From Rallus limicola (lineage: Eukaryota > Chordata > Aves > Gruiformes > Rallidae): 64,000 nucleotides of DNA. The position numbers and the translations under genes were made by a program. Of this stretch, positions 25,381 through 39,008 are shown piece after piece; the stretch's first letter is position 1, and every line of letters begins with the position of its first letter. The stretch spans positions 4,967,001 to 5,031,000 of the forward strand of contig JAKCOZ010000041.1 in assembly GCA_022605955.1 (NCBI GenBank). Direction: 5' to 3'. The notes under the pieces are model-generated. The model did no database searches. It was not told where the DNA came from and saw only the letters and a list, made by a program, of their open reading frames with translations.

Positions 25381-28300
25381 GTACACTCCTGGTGCTACAG
25401 GTACCTGCAGTTGCAGGATTCTGATCTGAACTGGTAGTAGTCACACGCTTTGATGACTGTGAGAACAAGTAAACTCTCAACACCCAGAGAGGTAAAGATA
25501 GCATCTGGAAACTAAGGCCATAACAGCAATGGAAACACAAAAAGGGGCTGGCACTCATAAAGAGAAACTTCCTCAGGACTGGCTGGCCACACTGATCAGA
25601 ACTTGTGACAGGAAACTTGGTCTGTCCATATGTCACACTGAATATGTACCTTGATAAAATTCAGAATTCATTTCCACCATTAAATTTATTAGACAAAACC
25701 ACATGACTACGCCATGAAATGTGCTTAGTGCTTAAGGAAAAAACATTGGCTAGAATTTGGGCTGAAAACCACTAGCGTGGCATTTCTGCATATACAAATA
25801 TTTATTTTTCAGTATACAAACACTTAAACACAAGTGTCAGGCAAATTACATGAGCATTTTAAAAATAAAGCACCCACACAGATACCGAGGACATTCGTTG
25901 GCCGTGCCCGTGAGTAAAGCAGAAAGGAACCACATGGGGATTTATAAAAAAAGATGAGCTTGTTCCTACAGCATTTTACACTGAGAGTGGGGGGAAAGAA
26001 AGGAAGTATCTCCTCAAAAGTATGATGATGACTGGGCTCAAATCTTACTTTTTGAAGCAAGGTAATGCCCAGCATTTTCAAAACCTTAACATGTGGTCCA
26101 TAAAAAGCCATTTCGGCATAGAAAGTTGGTTAACCTTGAACATCTGGAGTAATGATCCAGCACACTTCAACCTCACCATCAGCAAATAAACAAATCTTAC
26201 CAGAGCAGAGTGAAACCGATGAGGGGAGATGAACTGCAGCAAAACAGTCCCCACAATGATCTCAGTGAGCAGGTGGAACAGCAATGAACTTTCTGAACAG
26301 AGTGTGTAAGAAATAATTTCTCCTGAGTCTCAATGCAGTCAAATAACTTTCGGTTCAAATGCAAAGATTCTCCTTTACAAGTGACTTGCTCTCTGACAAA
26401 CAGCAAGGAATCCCTCTACTCCACAGACCTGAGGTGTTGCTGTTATTTTGTAAATAGCTTCAGTACTGTGCAAGTCTTCTGGAATACTCTGTAACCCATC
26501 CAAATTCAGGAAATACAGAGAGATGATGAAAATGAAAATGCAGCACAGTGCCACTCAGATCCTCTACAATTTGGAATCTAAAGTATGTAATTAATGACAA
26601 GGGCATCTAGGGAATGTAAAATGCAGAACGTGCAGAACCCAAGGCGTGTTCTGTTCTGTTCTTTAACTGCTGGTACAATAAAATATTGAACGGTTTATAT
26701 TTATCCTCACCACAGTAATATGAAAATTATTTTAAACAATAAGCAAAATGAAAAGAGTCTCCCATGTTCACTTAATACTAGAATTAAGCTGATATAAGCA
26801 TGCTATAAATTTGCTCATTGTATGCATACAGTGCTTATTTAACATGGATGAGTTGAGACATTCTAAACTCTTGATTTCTCAAGTGTCAATATTGGGAGTA
26901 ACACTCCTTTCCCTGCTGGCACCCTGTTCTGCAACGTGCTGTATGGCTGACCAGCCAGCACAAACTGGGAAACTTCTTCCTACCACTCACATGGGACGAG
27001 AAGGCTTCATAATGCTCCACAAAGCAAAACCTGTGGCTAGTATGACCATGGCAGTGCCACTGTTGAGCTCTACCAAACCACGAGCCAAAGGCACTCGTGA
27101 TCTGATGCTGTTGTGACTGATTTGTTCCCCACTCAACACTGCTGTATCAATCATATCAAGGCAGACAGGAAAACAATTCTGGCAAATGTGACCTCGGCGG
27201 CTGCAGCTGGAGCTCAGTCCCTATGAGCAGCTGCAGCCCTGCTCAGCAGCTGTGGTCCTGGCAGACACACCATGGCTGCTAGCCACCCTAACCCCAGACA
27301 CGGGTACTAATGAGGGCCAGCAGTGTCTGCGAGTGAGGGGGAAAAATTAAATACAAATGACATACTCAGCAGCAACTAATGAGTAATCTGCAGTTGATTC
27401 AACATCACACTGGCAAAACGTCCTGTTATCCAGTGAAGCCTCTTTTGTTAGGTCTACTGGTGAGGAAGAGAACGATGCTAAACTGGAAGAAAGCCTCCCT
27501 TCCTTGAAGATACAGCGGAACACCTCACCAGGACTGCCATCTTCCTAATCCCAAGGACAGAAAGGAGTGGAAGTTCTTAGGGAGGATTTGATGCATAAGC
27601 AAACACTCATACATTAGCATCACACGCATTCAAATAGGTTGGCACATTCAGGAAACAATTACAGTCATCAGATGGTATTAGACAGGATGCTTCCCCACAT
27701 TCCAAAACTGGGTGAGCAATGCACCATTCTGTTACTTGTGGCTGACCACTCCATTACTGCTTTTATATAAAATTACATTTCTGATAAAAACTTCAGTGTC
27801 AAACATTTTTGCGACTGCAGACCAAAAGTCAAAATTTGCATTTAAATAGATGTATTAAAAACTCAGCAGCACAGGTAGAAGAGGGAAATGCTGTTTTAAG
27901 GAACATTTAAATAGGGACCCTGAGCACAGAAGGGATTTTTCTTCTCAAATAATTTGAACAATTTTGTTTTTATTAATGTTCTCGAGTCCAATTCAAAGTC
28001 ATGATTTTAACATGCACCCCCGCACTAATCTCAGGCTGAGCCATAGAAACTACTTCTCTTTCCATCTTTCCATTGGGAATGGCCTCGTTAGTTATAAATC
28101 AAGTCATTTTTTAAACCGTGGCCCAAAAGACTTCTCCAGCCTGTAGTCCAAGTCATATCATACCACCCTTGCTCTCCACTTATTGACTCATCCTTGTCTG
28201 CACCACTCACCACAGACTTCAGCAGTTGTATTTCTCCTCGACAGCACAGCCAGTTCTCAGAGAAATGAAGTTTCAATGTGTGAAAGTCCAGATTTAGCTA

Positions 28301-31300
28301 TAAACCTTGCCTTAAAATCTGATTCTATCCCTTCCAAAGGCACCCAAGTATTGCCAGCACACCATGGTGGGTCAGGTCCATCACTCCTCACTACTGGCTG
28401 AGAATGCTGGTGCCCACCAAGTTCACACACTGGCCATATACAGAACACAAAAAGCAATGCTGTTGCATTTTGGGGTGGGGGTTTTTTGTCCTTCTTGCCA
28501 GGTAGGCATTGCAGTCACGATGAAACTGCGATGTGAACTGCATTCTGGTTGAATTGAAGTGGTTCTGTTTACTGGTAGTCAGTTTTAGGTAAGCTTTGAG
28601 TTGAAGCCTTCACAGAGTTTCTCTCCTGGAAGGGAACGACCAGAGGTGAGGAGACCCATGTTCAGCCTCTCTAGTAAGACTCTGGAGCAGCACAAGATCT
28701 AGGACTCCAAAGTCACACAACTTTTCCTGCTGCTAGCTCATTAATTAAAAGCTGTCAGTTTAAACATCTCTTAAACTGTTACAGAATCAAATCAACTCTT
28801 AGAACCATGAGTGCAAGCACAGCAGAAAAACATTACAGCTAGACAAGCATTGCAGGTGTATTTTTGCTGTCTTCTCCAGGGGTTCCCTCCTACAGAATAA
28901 TGTCTTTAACCATAGGGAAATGTAGGCTTATTGTGTGGGAACACAGCGCTCCAGTGTAAGCAGACATGGATTAATCATAGCCACATTTCCTGGAAACTTC
29001 ATAGCAGAAATTTCTTCTACAGAGGTAATCCCTAAACTTCTTCCAGAAACATTTCTCAGAGCATTTAGAGTTCAGAAATATAAAAAGCCTCACACAAGTA
29101 AATATACTTGCACAGCTCAACTCATTCTGGAGCTCCAAACCACAGTTACTTGGCCCGTAGCATTCCAGTTCTCTCTCCATAAGCCAGAGGTGTTTACCAG
29201 TCAGTTCCCAGGAGTATTAAGCAGAAATAAGTGTACATCAGGAACACCAGTACCACTCATGGTTCATCTACAGTAGTAGCTCTGAAGGGGAAGAGCTGAA
29301 CTCTCTATAGCAGCACACCTTCCAGCTGCCAGCCAGCTGACTTCCTCTCAACCAGGACTTTCTGAAGTTTCAGCAAGCCTATTTCATTTTTAGATATATT
29401 TTTAATAAAAATAATGTGTGTTTTCCTTAAAAAGGGATAAAAATATGTTTTAGAAAACATTTACCTAAAATTTTATGTACAGATATTACAGAGAGACTGT
29501 ATAGAATGTTGCAAGATACTCAAGTTACATTTTTCAGGTACAGTACTCAGGGCTAGCTTCAGGCATGGGCAAAGGAGGGGATTTTTTTGAGGTAAGATGC
29601 TGTTACCAGACACTCAAGGACCTGCTGCCTGCTCCCTTTTGTCTTAAAGCAAAGTCACCAACCAGTAGCCATGGGATTGTGAGTGGCAGATGTAAAATCA
29701 CAGGCTGGGTCACGTCCCAGGCTGCGGCACGGCCTCACCAGGGCAGATGGAGAGGACACTGGAACAGCGCAGAATTAGTCCCCAGCACCAAGCGACAGAA
29801 GAATTGATGAGCCTGCCTGAACAGCCCATATCCTCTATGGACACAGAGGAAAACATGCCCTGTTCACTTTCCATTCACCCAGCTTTTCCTATACGTCTGC
29901 CAAGCACAGAGCTCTGAAAATGCAATATTATTTTATCTTTTCCAAGGCTTTGCCTGCAATGACCTCTTCTTGTGCTAAGCACTGTACAATAATTTCATGC
30001 TGTATCCCAAACCGTATCTTTCTCCAGTTTTACATCTGCTTTCATCCAATTTAAGTGAATGACATTTTGTTAGCATTCTATAGCAGAATAGGAATACTTC
30101 CTAAATTGATTTCATAACACATTAAATCTTCAGAACTGCTTCCTGTCCTGTTTTGTTCCACTCTTCCAGTGGTTTGCAGGCTTTTTGTCAGTTGCAGCAC
30201 ACACAGCAGTGCTTTCATTAAATTGTCTGTAATAAACCTCATTTTTTAAGATTCTTCTACAAAGATACAGAAATATCTAATTTCTCTCAATTTAATGGGA
30301 TTGAGGCACTTCAATAAAACCATGGATCTCAGCTGTAATTTTAATACATATAAATGAAAACTTAGATTTTTATTTTACCCTCACAGGGTACAGTTAATTT
30401 AGAAGTAATTTAGAGCTTAGGGGTTTCTAATGGACATTAACGAGTAAAGTCCCCAGAAAATCTGCTCTCTCTTCAGTAAATCTTGCCAGTATCTTCTGAA
30501 GTTCCCACTTTCTTGACCAGCTACCATTCACTTGCCTGCTTTGCTTTGATACCATTTCCAAAAGCAATTGATTTTGTGTGTGGATATATCTTTGGCTGAA
30601 AATGAATTAAAAACTTTCACCTACCGTTATTCAAGAAACCAAACAGAAAGAAGTTAGGTGTTGAGCAGTATGAGATCTATTGATCTGACCACTCAATCCC
30701 TAGCCATCCTTTGCACATCCTCTTGACTATTCTACATACTCTCTCTCTTTTGTTATGCAGAAAGGATGTAATGACACATGGCATTTGGACTGCATGAATA
30801 TTTACACTATAGCATAAGGCACTGGAAAAATTCAGTTATTTAATCCATACCTCATATTCTTTGTGTACAGAAAAGCAAATTACAGCTTGTGCCTCCACCG
30901 ACGCAACAGCAAGACAAGTCCAACTAACGACAGGAATTGAGGTCCCCCACGAACAGGTCAAGGTCCAGAACCAAAGTGCTTCACAAAAACTTTCATGTCA
31001 TAACGACTGTTCTTCACGGAGGACTCTGCAGACTGACCTGACCTACAAAACCCCTGTGCTGCTGGGTGCCTTCAACACACAGCCAGGTCTCCCATGGTAT
31101 CACCGTACCTGAACACAGAAAGACTCTCTTCTTCCTTCCCTCCCCAGCTCTTCTTTTAAGAGGAGGGCATTAGTATTCACTAAATGTGTCTTTGAAAAGG
31201 TTTAATCTCCTAGCAATTACTGATACGAGGGTTTCATTATATGTACAGTACGATAAATATTGAAGAGCTGTTTTGATGGGGTTTAATCTAGGCATGCACA

Positions 31301-31600
31301 GGCAGCAGCTGACGTCTGCCTCTCACAAGTGCACTGGCCACACCAGGATAAACCCTGAGGGGCAGGAAGCCTGCGCTCCCCTTTGGACTGATGTGTGGAG
31401 CTAGAGCCAGGAGCACACATCCTTCCAGCTGCTAGTGGTTCTGAGCAAGCCGATGGGGTATTAGCACAGGCTACATCCACGCCCTCAGCTGCTTTGGAAT
31501 GATAAAATGGAAGCCCCACACAGATACTGATGGAACTGGAGAACAGGAGTCTGACACACTTAATTCGCACAGGAAAATAAACTTTGTGGCTGCACCTGAA
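25381..31600. other. Unique noncoding DNA
   Basis: About 6 kb without a recognisable transposon. A GC-richer patch at 27190-27330 (CAGCTG-rich) and moderate open frames (28935-29276 on +, 26811-27116 on +) show no recognised family. A plus-strand 5' splice-like site (TTTGAG|GTAAGATG) lies at about 29591 after a 29-nt open segment. It is not called. Confidence 0.5.
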
Positions 31601-31775
31601 TCATAGAATCACCTGGGTTGGAAAAGACCTTGATGATTGTTGAGTCCAACTACAGCCTAACCCTGCTTAGTCCAACTCTAGATGATGTCCTCAAACACAA
31701 TATCCACATGCCTTTTAAATACTTCCAGGGATGGTGACTCCATCACTCCGTCTGCCTCCGAATGCTGCAGAGTGA
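31601..31775 (-). mobile_element. CR1 LINE, short 3' fragment
   Basis: The left end is the inverted CR1 tail (AATCATAGAATCACCTGGGT, then TGGAAAAGACC). It is followed by GAGTCCAAC, ACATGCCTTTTAAATACTTC and CAGGGATGGTGACTCCATCAC. Similarity fades by about 31775. It is a strongly 5'-truncated copy. Confidence 0.88.
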
Positions 31776-34700
31776 AGGACAGCAGGCAAATCCTGGTTAC
31801 CGTGCCTGTGAGAGAGCAAGACCGAAGCCCAGTGCTGGACCCTAAGCCAAAGCACACAGGTCACACTTCACAGCCACCCATTGCTGCCACGCACTTGCAA
31901 GAAAACGTGATGCACATCTCAGAACACAGTGCAGCATTTCAAGTCATTTGGAATTACACATTCCATAATTTGGTTTCTTTCAGCAAGGCCCTTAAATTTG
32001 GGACTATCTAAGTTATACCTTGCTCTACCTCAAACTCTTCCCACCATGTAAAAATCTAAGCAAAAGGCACAGGTCCTCTCCATAGCCTGTGTAAACGCTG
32101 TGACAGTACATAAGAAATCCTTCACAACCCAGACTCATTTCCCAGGGCCTGAAAAGGACAATTATGCCACTACATGGGGATTTGGAAATCTGAGCAGCAG
32201 CACAGTGCCACGATGTTTCTGAGTACACCAGCTCCAACCCAGCCCTATGCAAACACGAGCCTTCTGTGCCAGGCACCAGGGCTCTTCCCGGCCACGTGCC
32301 CTAACAGCTCAGGGTACACAGCTCCCCAGCACCGACAGCACAAGGACTGGATTTGATTCCTCTGCTCTGTTTGAGTTCAGGATTTCTGGCGACCAGGAGT
32401 AACATCCAGCATGACAAATAATTTAATGAACTACTAATTCAGAGCTGACCTTCAACGAAAGCAGCATTTAATTACCCGGTTTCTCTGAAGCCAGGCACAG
32501 GAATGCTGCGGCACTGCCGAACAGGTGCAGGAGGCACATGCGAATTTTAGTAGCAAAGGTCACTACAGACATATTCCTGCACTCTTCCTGGCACCCCTCC
32601 CGCCAGAGGATTACTTCTGTATGTCTACGAAGACAAAGAGGAGGAGAAAATCCCTCATGCTGTTTCAAGTCCTGCTTCCTATCTCCTTTTCCTATAATAC
32701 GCTTTTCAAAAATAAATCCAACACTGAGAGGAAATACATTATCTTGCAAATTAAAGTGATAAGATTAGATTAGAGCCTACACAGCTGAAAAACACTTGTG
32801 GTATATGTTTTCTTATTAACATGATGTACTTTCTTGGGAAAAAGTCTTCAGAGCAGAATTAAGGGACATTTTAGTATGAGCCTGGAAACCGCTCCCCCCC
32901 CCACCAAGCACCACTCCCAGAGCAAGAACTAAGTACATTAACCCATGCTTGACAACAACTCTTCTTTGCTGCAAGCAAAGATCAATTTCTACTTTAATCT
33001 ACGAGCATGAGATGCGATCCAACAACTTCTCATAGAAATAAAGATTTCTTGGCCTGTCTAGATTTATCTTATCAGCCTGAAGAAGTGGGCTTCATGTTAG
33101 AGGCTGCTATGTTTTTTTTTAATCTTATTGCCTGAGGAAGTGTGAAAACAGCCTGGAGAAAATTCCTCTCTAACAATATTGAGCTTATTCTCTCCCCCGT
33201 CTTTGTTTCATCCTTCGGGCTTTGATGCTTTTTCAGAGGAAGCGTTAAAGTAGCCAACCCCAGCGAGAACATGAAGAATGTATCAGAACCAGCTCCTTAC
33301 TACAATGTTTTCCTAAGGTACCAAGTGTACATCTCTTCTTTCAAATCACCCTTCACTTGTTTCTTTGGTGGTAGGAGGAGGGCAGGAGGAGGTAGGTATC
33401 ACGTTCTCCAGTTTAATCAAAATGCTGCAACTGTATGATTTATTTTATGGCTGGGAAATGTAGCTGAGGTTTTATTCACAAGGACAGAGATCTTGCTAGA
33501 GGATTAGCTTGTTACGGTATGATGGGGTTGGGCTTTTTGCATTTTTTTTTGGGGGGGTGTTTCCAACCAAAAATTAGCTAGGAAATGCCAAGACAATTTG
33601 GAGCATCCCCAAAGAACAGACTGAGCACACTTAGAGCTGCTGCTGCTGGCTCAATCAGTGAACTACATCGAAGGAGTCTCTTCTTTTTCTTTCCCCCAAA
33701 TAATATATAAAATCTTTTATTACTCAAAATCTACATTCAGTGAGTACCTGTTCTCCAGGGGATGTTACAACAGCTCCCTACTCCCTCAGCTTCACACACC
33801 AGAGTCTGGCAGCACAATCAGCATCCCATCCTCATGGACAGGACGCCTTCTCTAAGAGCAAGGTGGTCTATTTTTACACAGGGACAAAAATAACTACCAT
33901 CACAAAGCACAGCCAAGTTATGGCAGAGTTTTCCTAGAAGATATAAACTAGATAAGGCACATTAGATTTGTTGCCAATCACTATGTGTTATTTCAGTGGC
34001 TGAGCAGACGCAGCCAGGACGCCAGGCAGGAGGCAGATTCTATGCCTTGTTGTCACACAAAGGCTTCTGGCAGCCCCAGCCCAACCCACGCCAGCTAAGG
34101 GACTGCTCTTGTGAAGTCTCTTAAAGGAGGCCTTTCTTGGCATGGGGCTGTGCATGCGGCTCTTTCTGGCACTCTGCTCTGGAAGCCCTGGCAATCATGG
34201 GCTAGCTGCTGCAACACACTGCTGAACTGAAAAGCAAACTTCAGTTCAGAGCAGCTTTGACCACCAGCTTCTGAGGCCCCAAGTACCTTCACAAACCCCT
34301 GATTTTTTTACATTTTTTTTTTAACAGAGAAGGCTCTAGGAATGGGAAAAGGGGATGCATCAGCTCTTTTCTAGCTTTTCTAACACTGTGCTGACGTTCA
34401 AACACGACGCCTTGGCCAGAGACAGAGTTACTCCATCAGAAGGGTTGCCCTCCCCAGCACTCCCACCCTCTCCGGTGCCCTCCTCAGCCCCACTCTGGAC
34501 TACTGCACTTGGATGTTGGTGGCCCCAACGGCTGCAGAGCCAGGTTGATCCAAACACATCTGACTTGCCAAAAAAGGACCGATTTTCCAGTAGATAAGTT
34601 TCCTGATCCAACCAAAAGTGAAAAACAGTATATTTTTACATTCAGATGTATTCCAGGCTTTTACTACAAAGGTATTTTTTAAGGTGCAGTGGAAAATACT

Positions 34701-35604
34701 AGGAAATTCTGGACACTTCAGATATGCAGACTCCTCAGTGCTGAAATGGTTACTGTGATGTTACTGTTCTGTATCGATTAATGGCTTAGTGTTTTCAAAG
34801 ATCCTTTTCACAGAAATTAACACACATATTCTGTTCTACTGTAATACATTTGCCAAAAAAATAAAAGCTTTACTAAAAAGCCAAATATAATAAACTATGT
34901 TTGCACTGAAACATGGGATTGTGGGAAAAATACCTTACCATACTCCTTCGTAAGCAGGCCCAGATTATTAGTGGTTATGTTAAATAGAGACATTCACATC
35001 CAAGCCATTAATGCCTGTTTAAAATGCATCAATAATTCAGTCATTTTTAAGTTCAACCTGGGAAATCATCTTTTACTGATAATATATAGCACAGCACTGT
35101 TAGATCATAAGTCATCAAGCATGAAAAAGATAGAAACATGGCTAACTATGTCCTTTGTGCACATCACTGCACCACCGTGAATTTCAGACTGCCTAGCAAG
35201 TTCCTACACCAGAACAGCATCTGCTTGCAAGGCTCTGACCTCCTGCTTCAAGTATGTGATGCTGCAAGCGCAGAGATGAGGAACTGGGGAAATCGGCAGG
35301 ACAAGAAAGGCTGCAAAAGCCCCATCGGCTGCCCAGCCTCACTGAGCTTCAGAAAGCTGCTGTGATACATCCATTGCTACTGCAGATCTCCCTGCTACGT
35401 GACAAAGGGGGAAAAAAAAAAAAAAGAGAAGGCAAAGCAGTGCCTGCCTCTCTCGCACATAAAGACACTAATGGCTCCCTCTCCCCATGGTGCCAAGCTT
35501 CCTATAGTTTTATCATTAAAGATTTTGGTCAGTCAACTGTGGTGGTAATTATCACATAAATTAACTGAGAGACAGGAAAACCAGAATGTAAGTCAAAATC
35601 TCAC
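31776..35604. other. Unique noncoding DNA
   Basis: No gene recognised. The stretch contains a C run at 32894-32902, an abrupt T-run to G-run junction at 33542-33557 and a GC-rich patch at 34390-34560. An ATG|GTAAGGTATT minus-strand donor-like site near 34936 lacks a usable exon because in-frame stops precede it. Confidence 0.5.
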
Positions 35605-35652
35605 CTCCAGCAATGAAGTATAGAACTTCATTTTCCAGTAATATTTTTCAGC
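35605..35652 (-). other. Candidate 48-nt exon
   Basis: On the minus strand a moderate 3' splice site (TTCATCATTGGTGTTAG) is followed by exactly 16 sense codons (AEKYYWKMKFYTSLLE) and a good 5' splice site (GGAG|GTGAGATTTT). The symmetric phase (0/0) would make it a cassette exon. The pyrimidine tract is poor and there is no recognised family. Confidence 0.1.
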
Positions 35653-36680
35653 CTAACACCAATGATGAACCAAGTTTTTTCTGGAATATTGCTTAGGTTA
35701 CAGAAAGCAAGGCTGTTAGTCAGTGCCATTTACCCCCTGGTATCCAGCTTTTATCTGCTGACCTGTCACAATAAAACAATTCTGAAGATGTATATTTCAG
35801 ATACAGGTGATTAGCACAGCAAGGAAAGCAGCAGAGTGAAAATCCTTTTTCAGATAAGTGTTGCTCGCAAGCAGCGCAGACTGAGGGAAAAGCAAAGAAC
35901 TCATCAGTTGGGCTACGCTACTGCAGCACTCAAACTTTTATTTGGCTTGTGGGTTTTAGGGCTGGTTGTCATTTTGCTTTGTTGGGTTGGGTTTTTTTGG
36001 AACTGGGTATTCTGCAATCAGGATATTCTGCTTGACAGAAGCTTGGATCCCACTCAGTTCTGTACGGCAATGCCGGTATCCTTTCAAGGCATTCAGCTGT
36101 GTTTCCAACAGAATCCCAAACCTTGTCTTCAGAGAAGGGTTTAAGTAGGGCCAGATGGCACCATGAGATTTCACTATCACATTCCACTGAAATTTCATTT
36201 CTGCTGTCTTTGAGAGAGGTGGGCTTTATTTTTTTCTCAAGCTCTCCAGCAATGGAGATGTCTCCCTGGTACTAAATGATGCTTACTGTTAGGGAGTTCG
36301 CATCACATTTGTTGTCTGTTCTAGGGTATTTTCTTATTTAAATTCCAATTTCATCCTTCATACCAGGAAATGATTAAATTTCCCAACAGCTGTGGCACAG
36401 ACATTTCCTACCTTTTACAACATTTAAGCATGTGGAATGTTATGAGATCACAGTGGGAAGGGCAGTTGATGATATAAATGAAGAGTTATGATTATTAGTT
36501 AATTTAATTAAGTCATTCACTACCCACTGTAAAAGAATATCCTCTGTTTTCCTTTTCTTTCATTCCTACTCAAGTATTTAATGATTATGCAAGAAGAGGC
36601 ATCAGACCTTAAAAAATGGGTTACATGAATACTGCCCATTAACCTATGGTACCATCACTTCTGCACTGTGAAACTTCAGA
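35653..36680. other. Unique noncoding DNA
   Basis: The 102-codon plus-strand frame at 35836-36144 and its minus-strand counterparts have low-complexity hydrophobic content from T/G-rich DNA and no recognisable family. A purine-poor stretch lies at 36535-36575. Nothing else was seen. Confidence 0.5.
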
Positions 36681-37080
36681 GTCACAGACTGGCTGAGGAT
36701 GGAAGGAAGCTCTGGAGGTCCAACTTAGATCCAGCTGCCAAGGACCATGTCCAGACAGCTTTCAAGTCACTCCAGAGCGAGAGACCCCAGAATCTCCCAG
36801 GGAAGCAGGTGTAACCGCTGAGGACACCTCCTGCATTTCAGTTTGTGCCTATCTCCTTGTTACATCACTAGACATGGCTGAACAGAGCCTGGCTCTGTTC
36901 TCTCTGCACCCTACCTTCAGGTGTGCATGCACACTGAGATTTCCCCTGAGCTTTCACTCTCCAGGCTGAGCAGGCCCAGCTCTCTTCTCAGCTTTTTGTC
37001 ACACCAAAGATGCTCCAAGCCCCTTCTGCATTTTGTGGTCCCATGGACTTGTGTACAATTCAGGTTCCTCAGATGGTCTT
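36681..37080 (-). mobile_element. CR1 LINE fragment, old copy
   Basis: The segment aligns with inverted CR1 through GAGTCACAGACTGGCTGAGG, CTCTGGAGGTCCAACTTAGA, TTTCAGTTTGTGCCTATCTC, AACAGAGCCTGGCTCTGTTC, CAGGCTGAGCAGGCCCAGCT and GATGCTCCAAGCCCCTTCTG. Divergence is clearly higher than in the 39 kb and 53.8 kb copies, so it is probably older. The right end is uncertain by tens of bases. Confidence 0.85.
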
Positions 37081-38120
37081 GAACCTTACCTTCGCTTTTA
37101 GTGGGAAGGACTCTGTCTCCCAGGTCTTACCTTGCAAGCCATCAACTTAAGAGTGAGGAGGGGAGAGGTCACCAGTGTAGACTGGTGACATTTGGGAAAG
37201 CTTGGCAGGTAGAAATAAAGCTACTACACAAGGACCCTGGACACAGACTGGACCCTCAAAACTTCTTACAGCAGCAGCTCATCAGCTTAGGCTGGTGCAT
37301 TAATCCAAGTATACATCTACGCTCACATGATGAGTTTCTCTAAGGTTGGTTTCTGTTCTACCGGTCTCTGCTCCTACCATCAACATTCCAGTGGTTTGAG
37401 CAGACCATGAGGTGATACAAGCCATCCAGGAGATACGTTTTGCTTTTATACACACTAACGCTGACTTGTGAATACTGCATATCTGCTACAGTTCTTGTGT
37501 CAGGCTGCTGTACACACATCACCTGCCATGAACCACACAAGGAAAATCCAAAATGAAAACCTGAATGGAATAGTCCACACAAAAACAACCCTGTCTCCAG
37601 CTGTGCTTCAGTGATTGGGAGCTTTGGTTGCTGCCTCTGTAGATGACTTGTTCCAGGCTCCCATTGCAGCCACCCTGCATGAGCACCCTCCCCAGCAGAC
37701 CCAAGCAAACCAGGGCCAAGTACAACCAGCAAAGAATGCCACAGGAAGTAATGAAAAGCACAGGCAAAACGCACTGGTTTTGTGTCTGCACGAACACTCC
37801 TTCTGCTCAGGAACACCCACCTCCCACTCAGGAACAGGAGACATGAGAGAACAAGAATCTAAGAAAATAAAATCAAACAAATGAAGTATAAATCCTTCTG
37901 AAGAACTGGAGCTCACTGTGAGCCTGCATATGGATACAATCTTCCAGCAGCTGAGGATGCTGTACCTGTTCTCTCCATAGCTGCTGGGCGAGCCACACTG
38001 CTCCCACTGAACCCCTGGGCCTGCACACCCACCCCAGCCAACACAGGCTTGAGATTGAACCTGAGGGAATTCAGCACTGCTCTTTACCAGCAACTAAGAG
38101 GGACTTGCTAGTCCACTTAC
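37081..38120. other. Noncoding DNA with overlapping chance frames
   Basis: Minus-strand frames of up to 161 codons (37358-38093) overlap each other in three phases and are mirrored by plus-strand frames. This is the pattern expected from locally low stop density rather than a gene. No family is recognised. Confidence 0.45.
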
Positions 38121-38292
38121 TTGGATTTCTTCAGATATTTCATCTTTACAGCATTTTGTTTGGATTTCAGCTGGTTTTGGCTTGCATTTCATGACATCCC
38201 ACACCCCGTCCAGGGGTAGTGGCCACTGGCTCCCAAAAGACTGACGCTCCATACTGTAGCTCGGCAAAGATAATCCCAGAAAGCAGTATTTA
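38121..38292 (-). other. Candidate coding exon, 57 codons
   Basis: The minus-strand segment ends at a strong 5' splice site (ATCCAA|GTAAGTGGAC). It begins after CAG in a modest 3' splice context (GTCAGCCTGCAG), with an alternative CAG about 45 nt further in that has a better pyrimidine tract. One frame is open throughout: one base, then 57 codons ending in phase 0. An internal ATG at codon 14 begins MERQSFGSQWPLPL, and the C-terminal part is Lys/Glu/Cys-rich (KCKPKPAEIQ, CCKDEISEEIQ). The composition is plausible for real protein but the family is not recognised. Other frames close by 38165-38190. Confidence 0.2.
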
Positions 38293-39008
38293 CTGCAGGC
38301 TGACTTAAATCGCGGTCATGCGCCCGTTTATGCCCTACCAGCTCCCATCTTCATGAGGACAGATTATTTATTTATGTTTTCCTATAGGATAGGGGAATCA
38401 TTTTAAAAACAAAACTTGTTTATAAAGGCTCATCGTGTATTTGGCATCCTACACACTGAAAACCTGCACTAGTATTTTAGTTCTCAGGCAGCCAATAGAC
38501 ATTACCCCGCAGTACTTCTACCACTGCCTTGATAGATTTGTTTATACATTTTATAAAAACTCCTAGTTCAATAAAAGCTGCAAGATCCAATAGCACACTT
38601 CTGAATTATGCAAAGTTTTATTATACATATTGTAAAGAAAAATCTATGAAACATTCATCAACTTCAAAAGGTTTCCTAGGAACTCTGGGCAATGTTTCCT
38701 CTTTGCTGTATTCTGAAAATGATGATTCTGTTGGATTTTGGATATAAAGGTTGAACCATTCCAGAAGAAACACACTTTGTGCAACTGGCATCACAACACA
38801 CACAACTACATCAACCAAGTCACTGTCTTCCTTCTACCTCTTCTGCAAAAGCATGAGCAATGTAAAAGCCATTAAACTGAGGACATAACTCACTGCATCA
38901 CAGGGACTCGAGAAAGTTCTGGGATCGTTAGCACTGTAATTGCTCACAGACACCCACTACAACTGGAGCTCAGTTAAGCTCTCCTGAGTAAGTGGCTCAG
39001 CCCAGTAA
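38293..39008. other. Unique noncoding DNA
   Basis: AT-rich DNA with no recognisable content before the CR1 3' end at 39009. Confidence 0.55.

Noticed and set aside
25118..25636. 172-codon minus-strand frame
   Set aside because: Its C-terminal half runs through the CR1 fragment at 24907-25380 and the rest is unrecognised flanking DNA. It is not a host gene.
25824..26111. Minus-strand frame ending near a GTAAGATTTG donor at about 26046
   Set aside because: No 3' splice site lies upstream in the open frame. An in-frame TAA precedes the ATG with no AG between them.
34936..34990. ATG|GTAAGG minus-strand donor-like site
   Set aside because: An in-frame TGA upstream and no usable 3' splice site leave only a 7-nt exon with a weak acceptor.
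37358..38093. Three overlapping minus-strand frames of 92-161 codons
   Set aside because: They are open in several phases at once with mirrored plus-strand frames, which indicates local composition and not selection for one frame.
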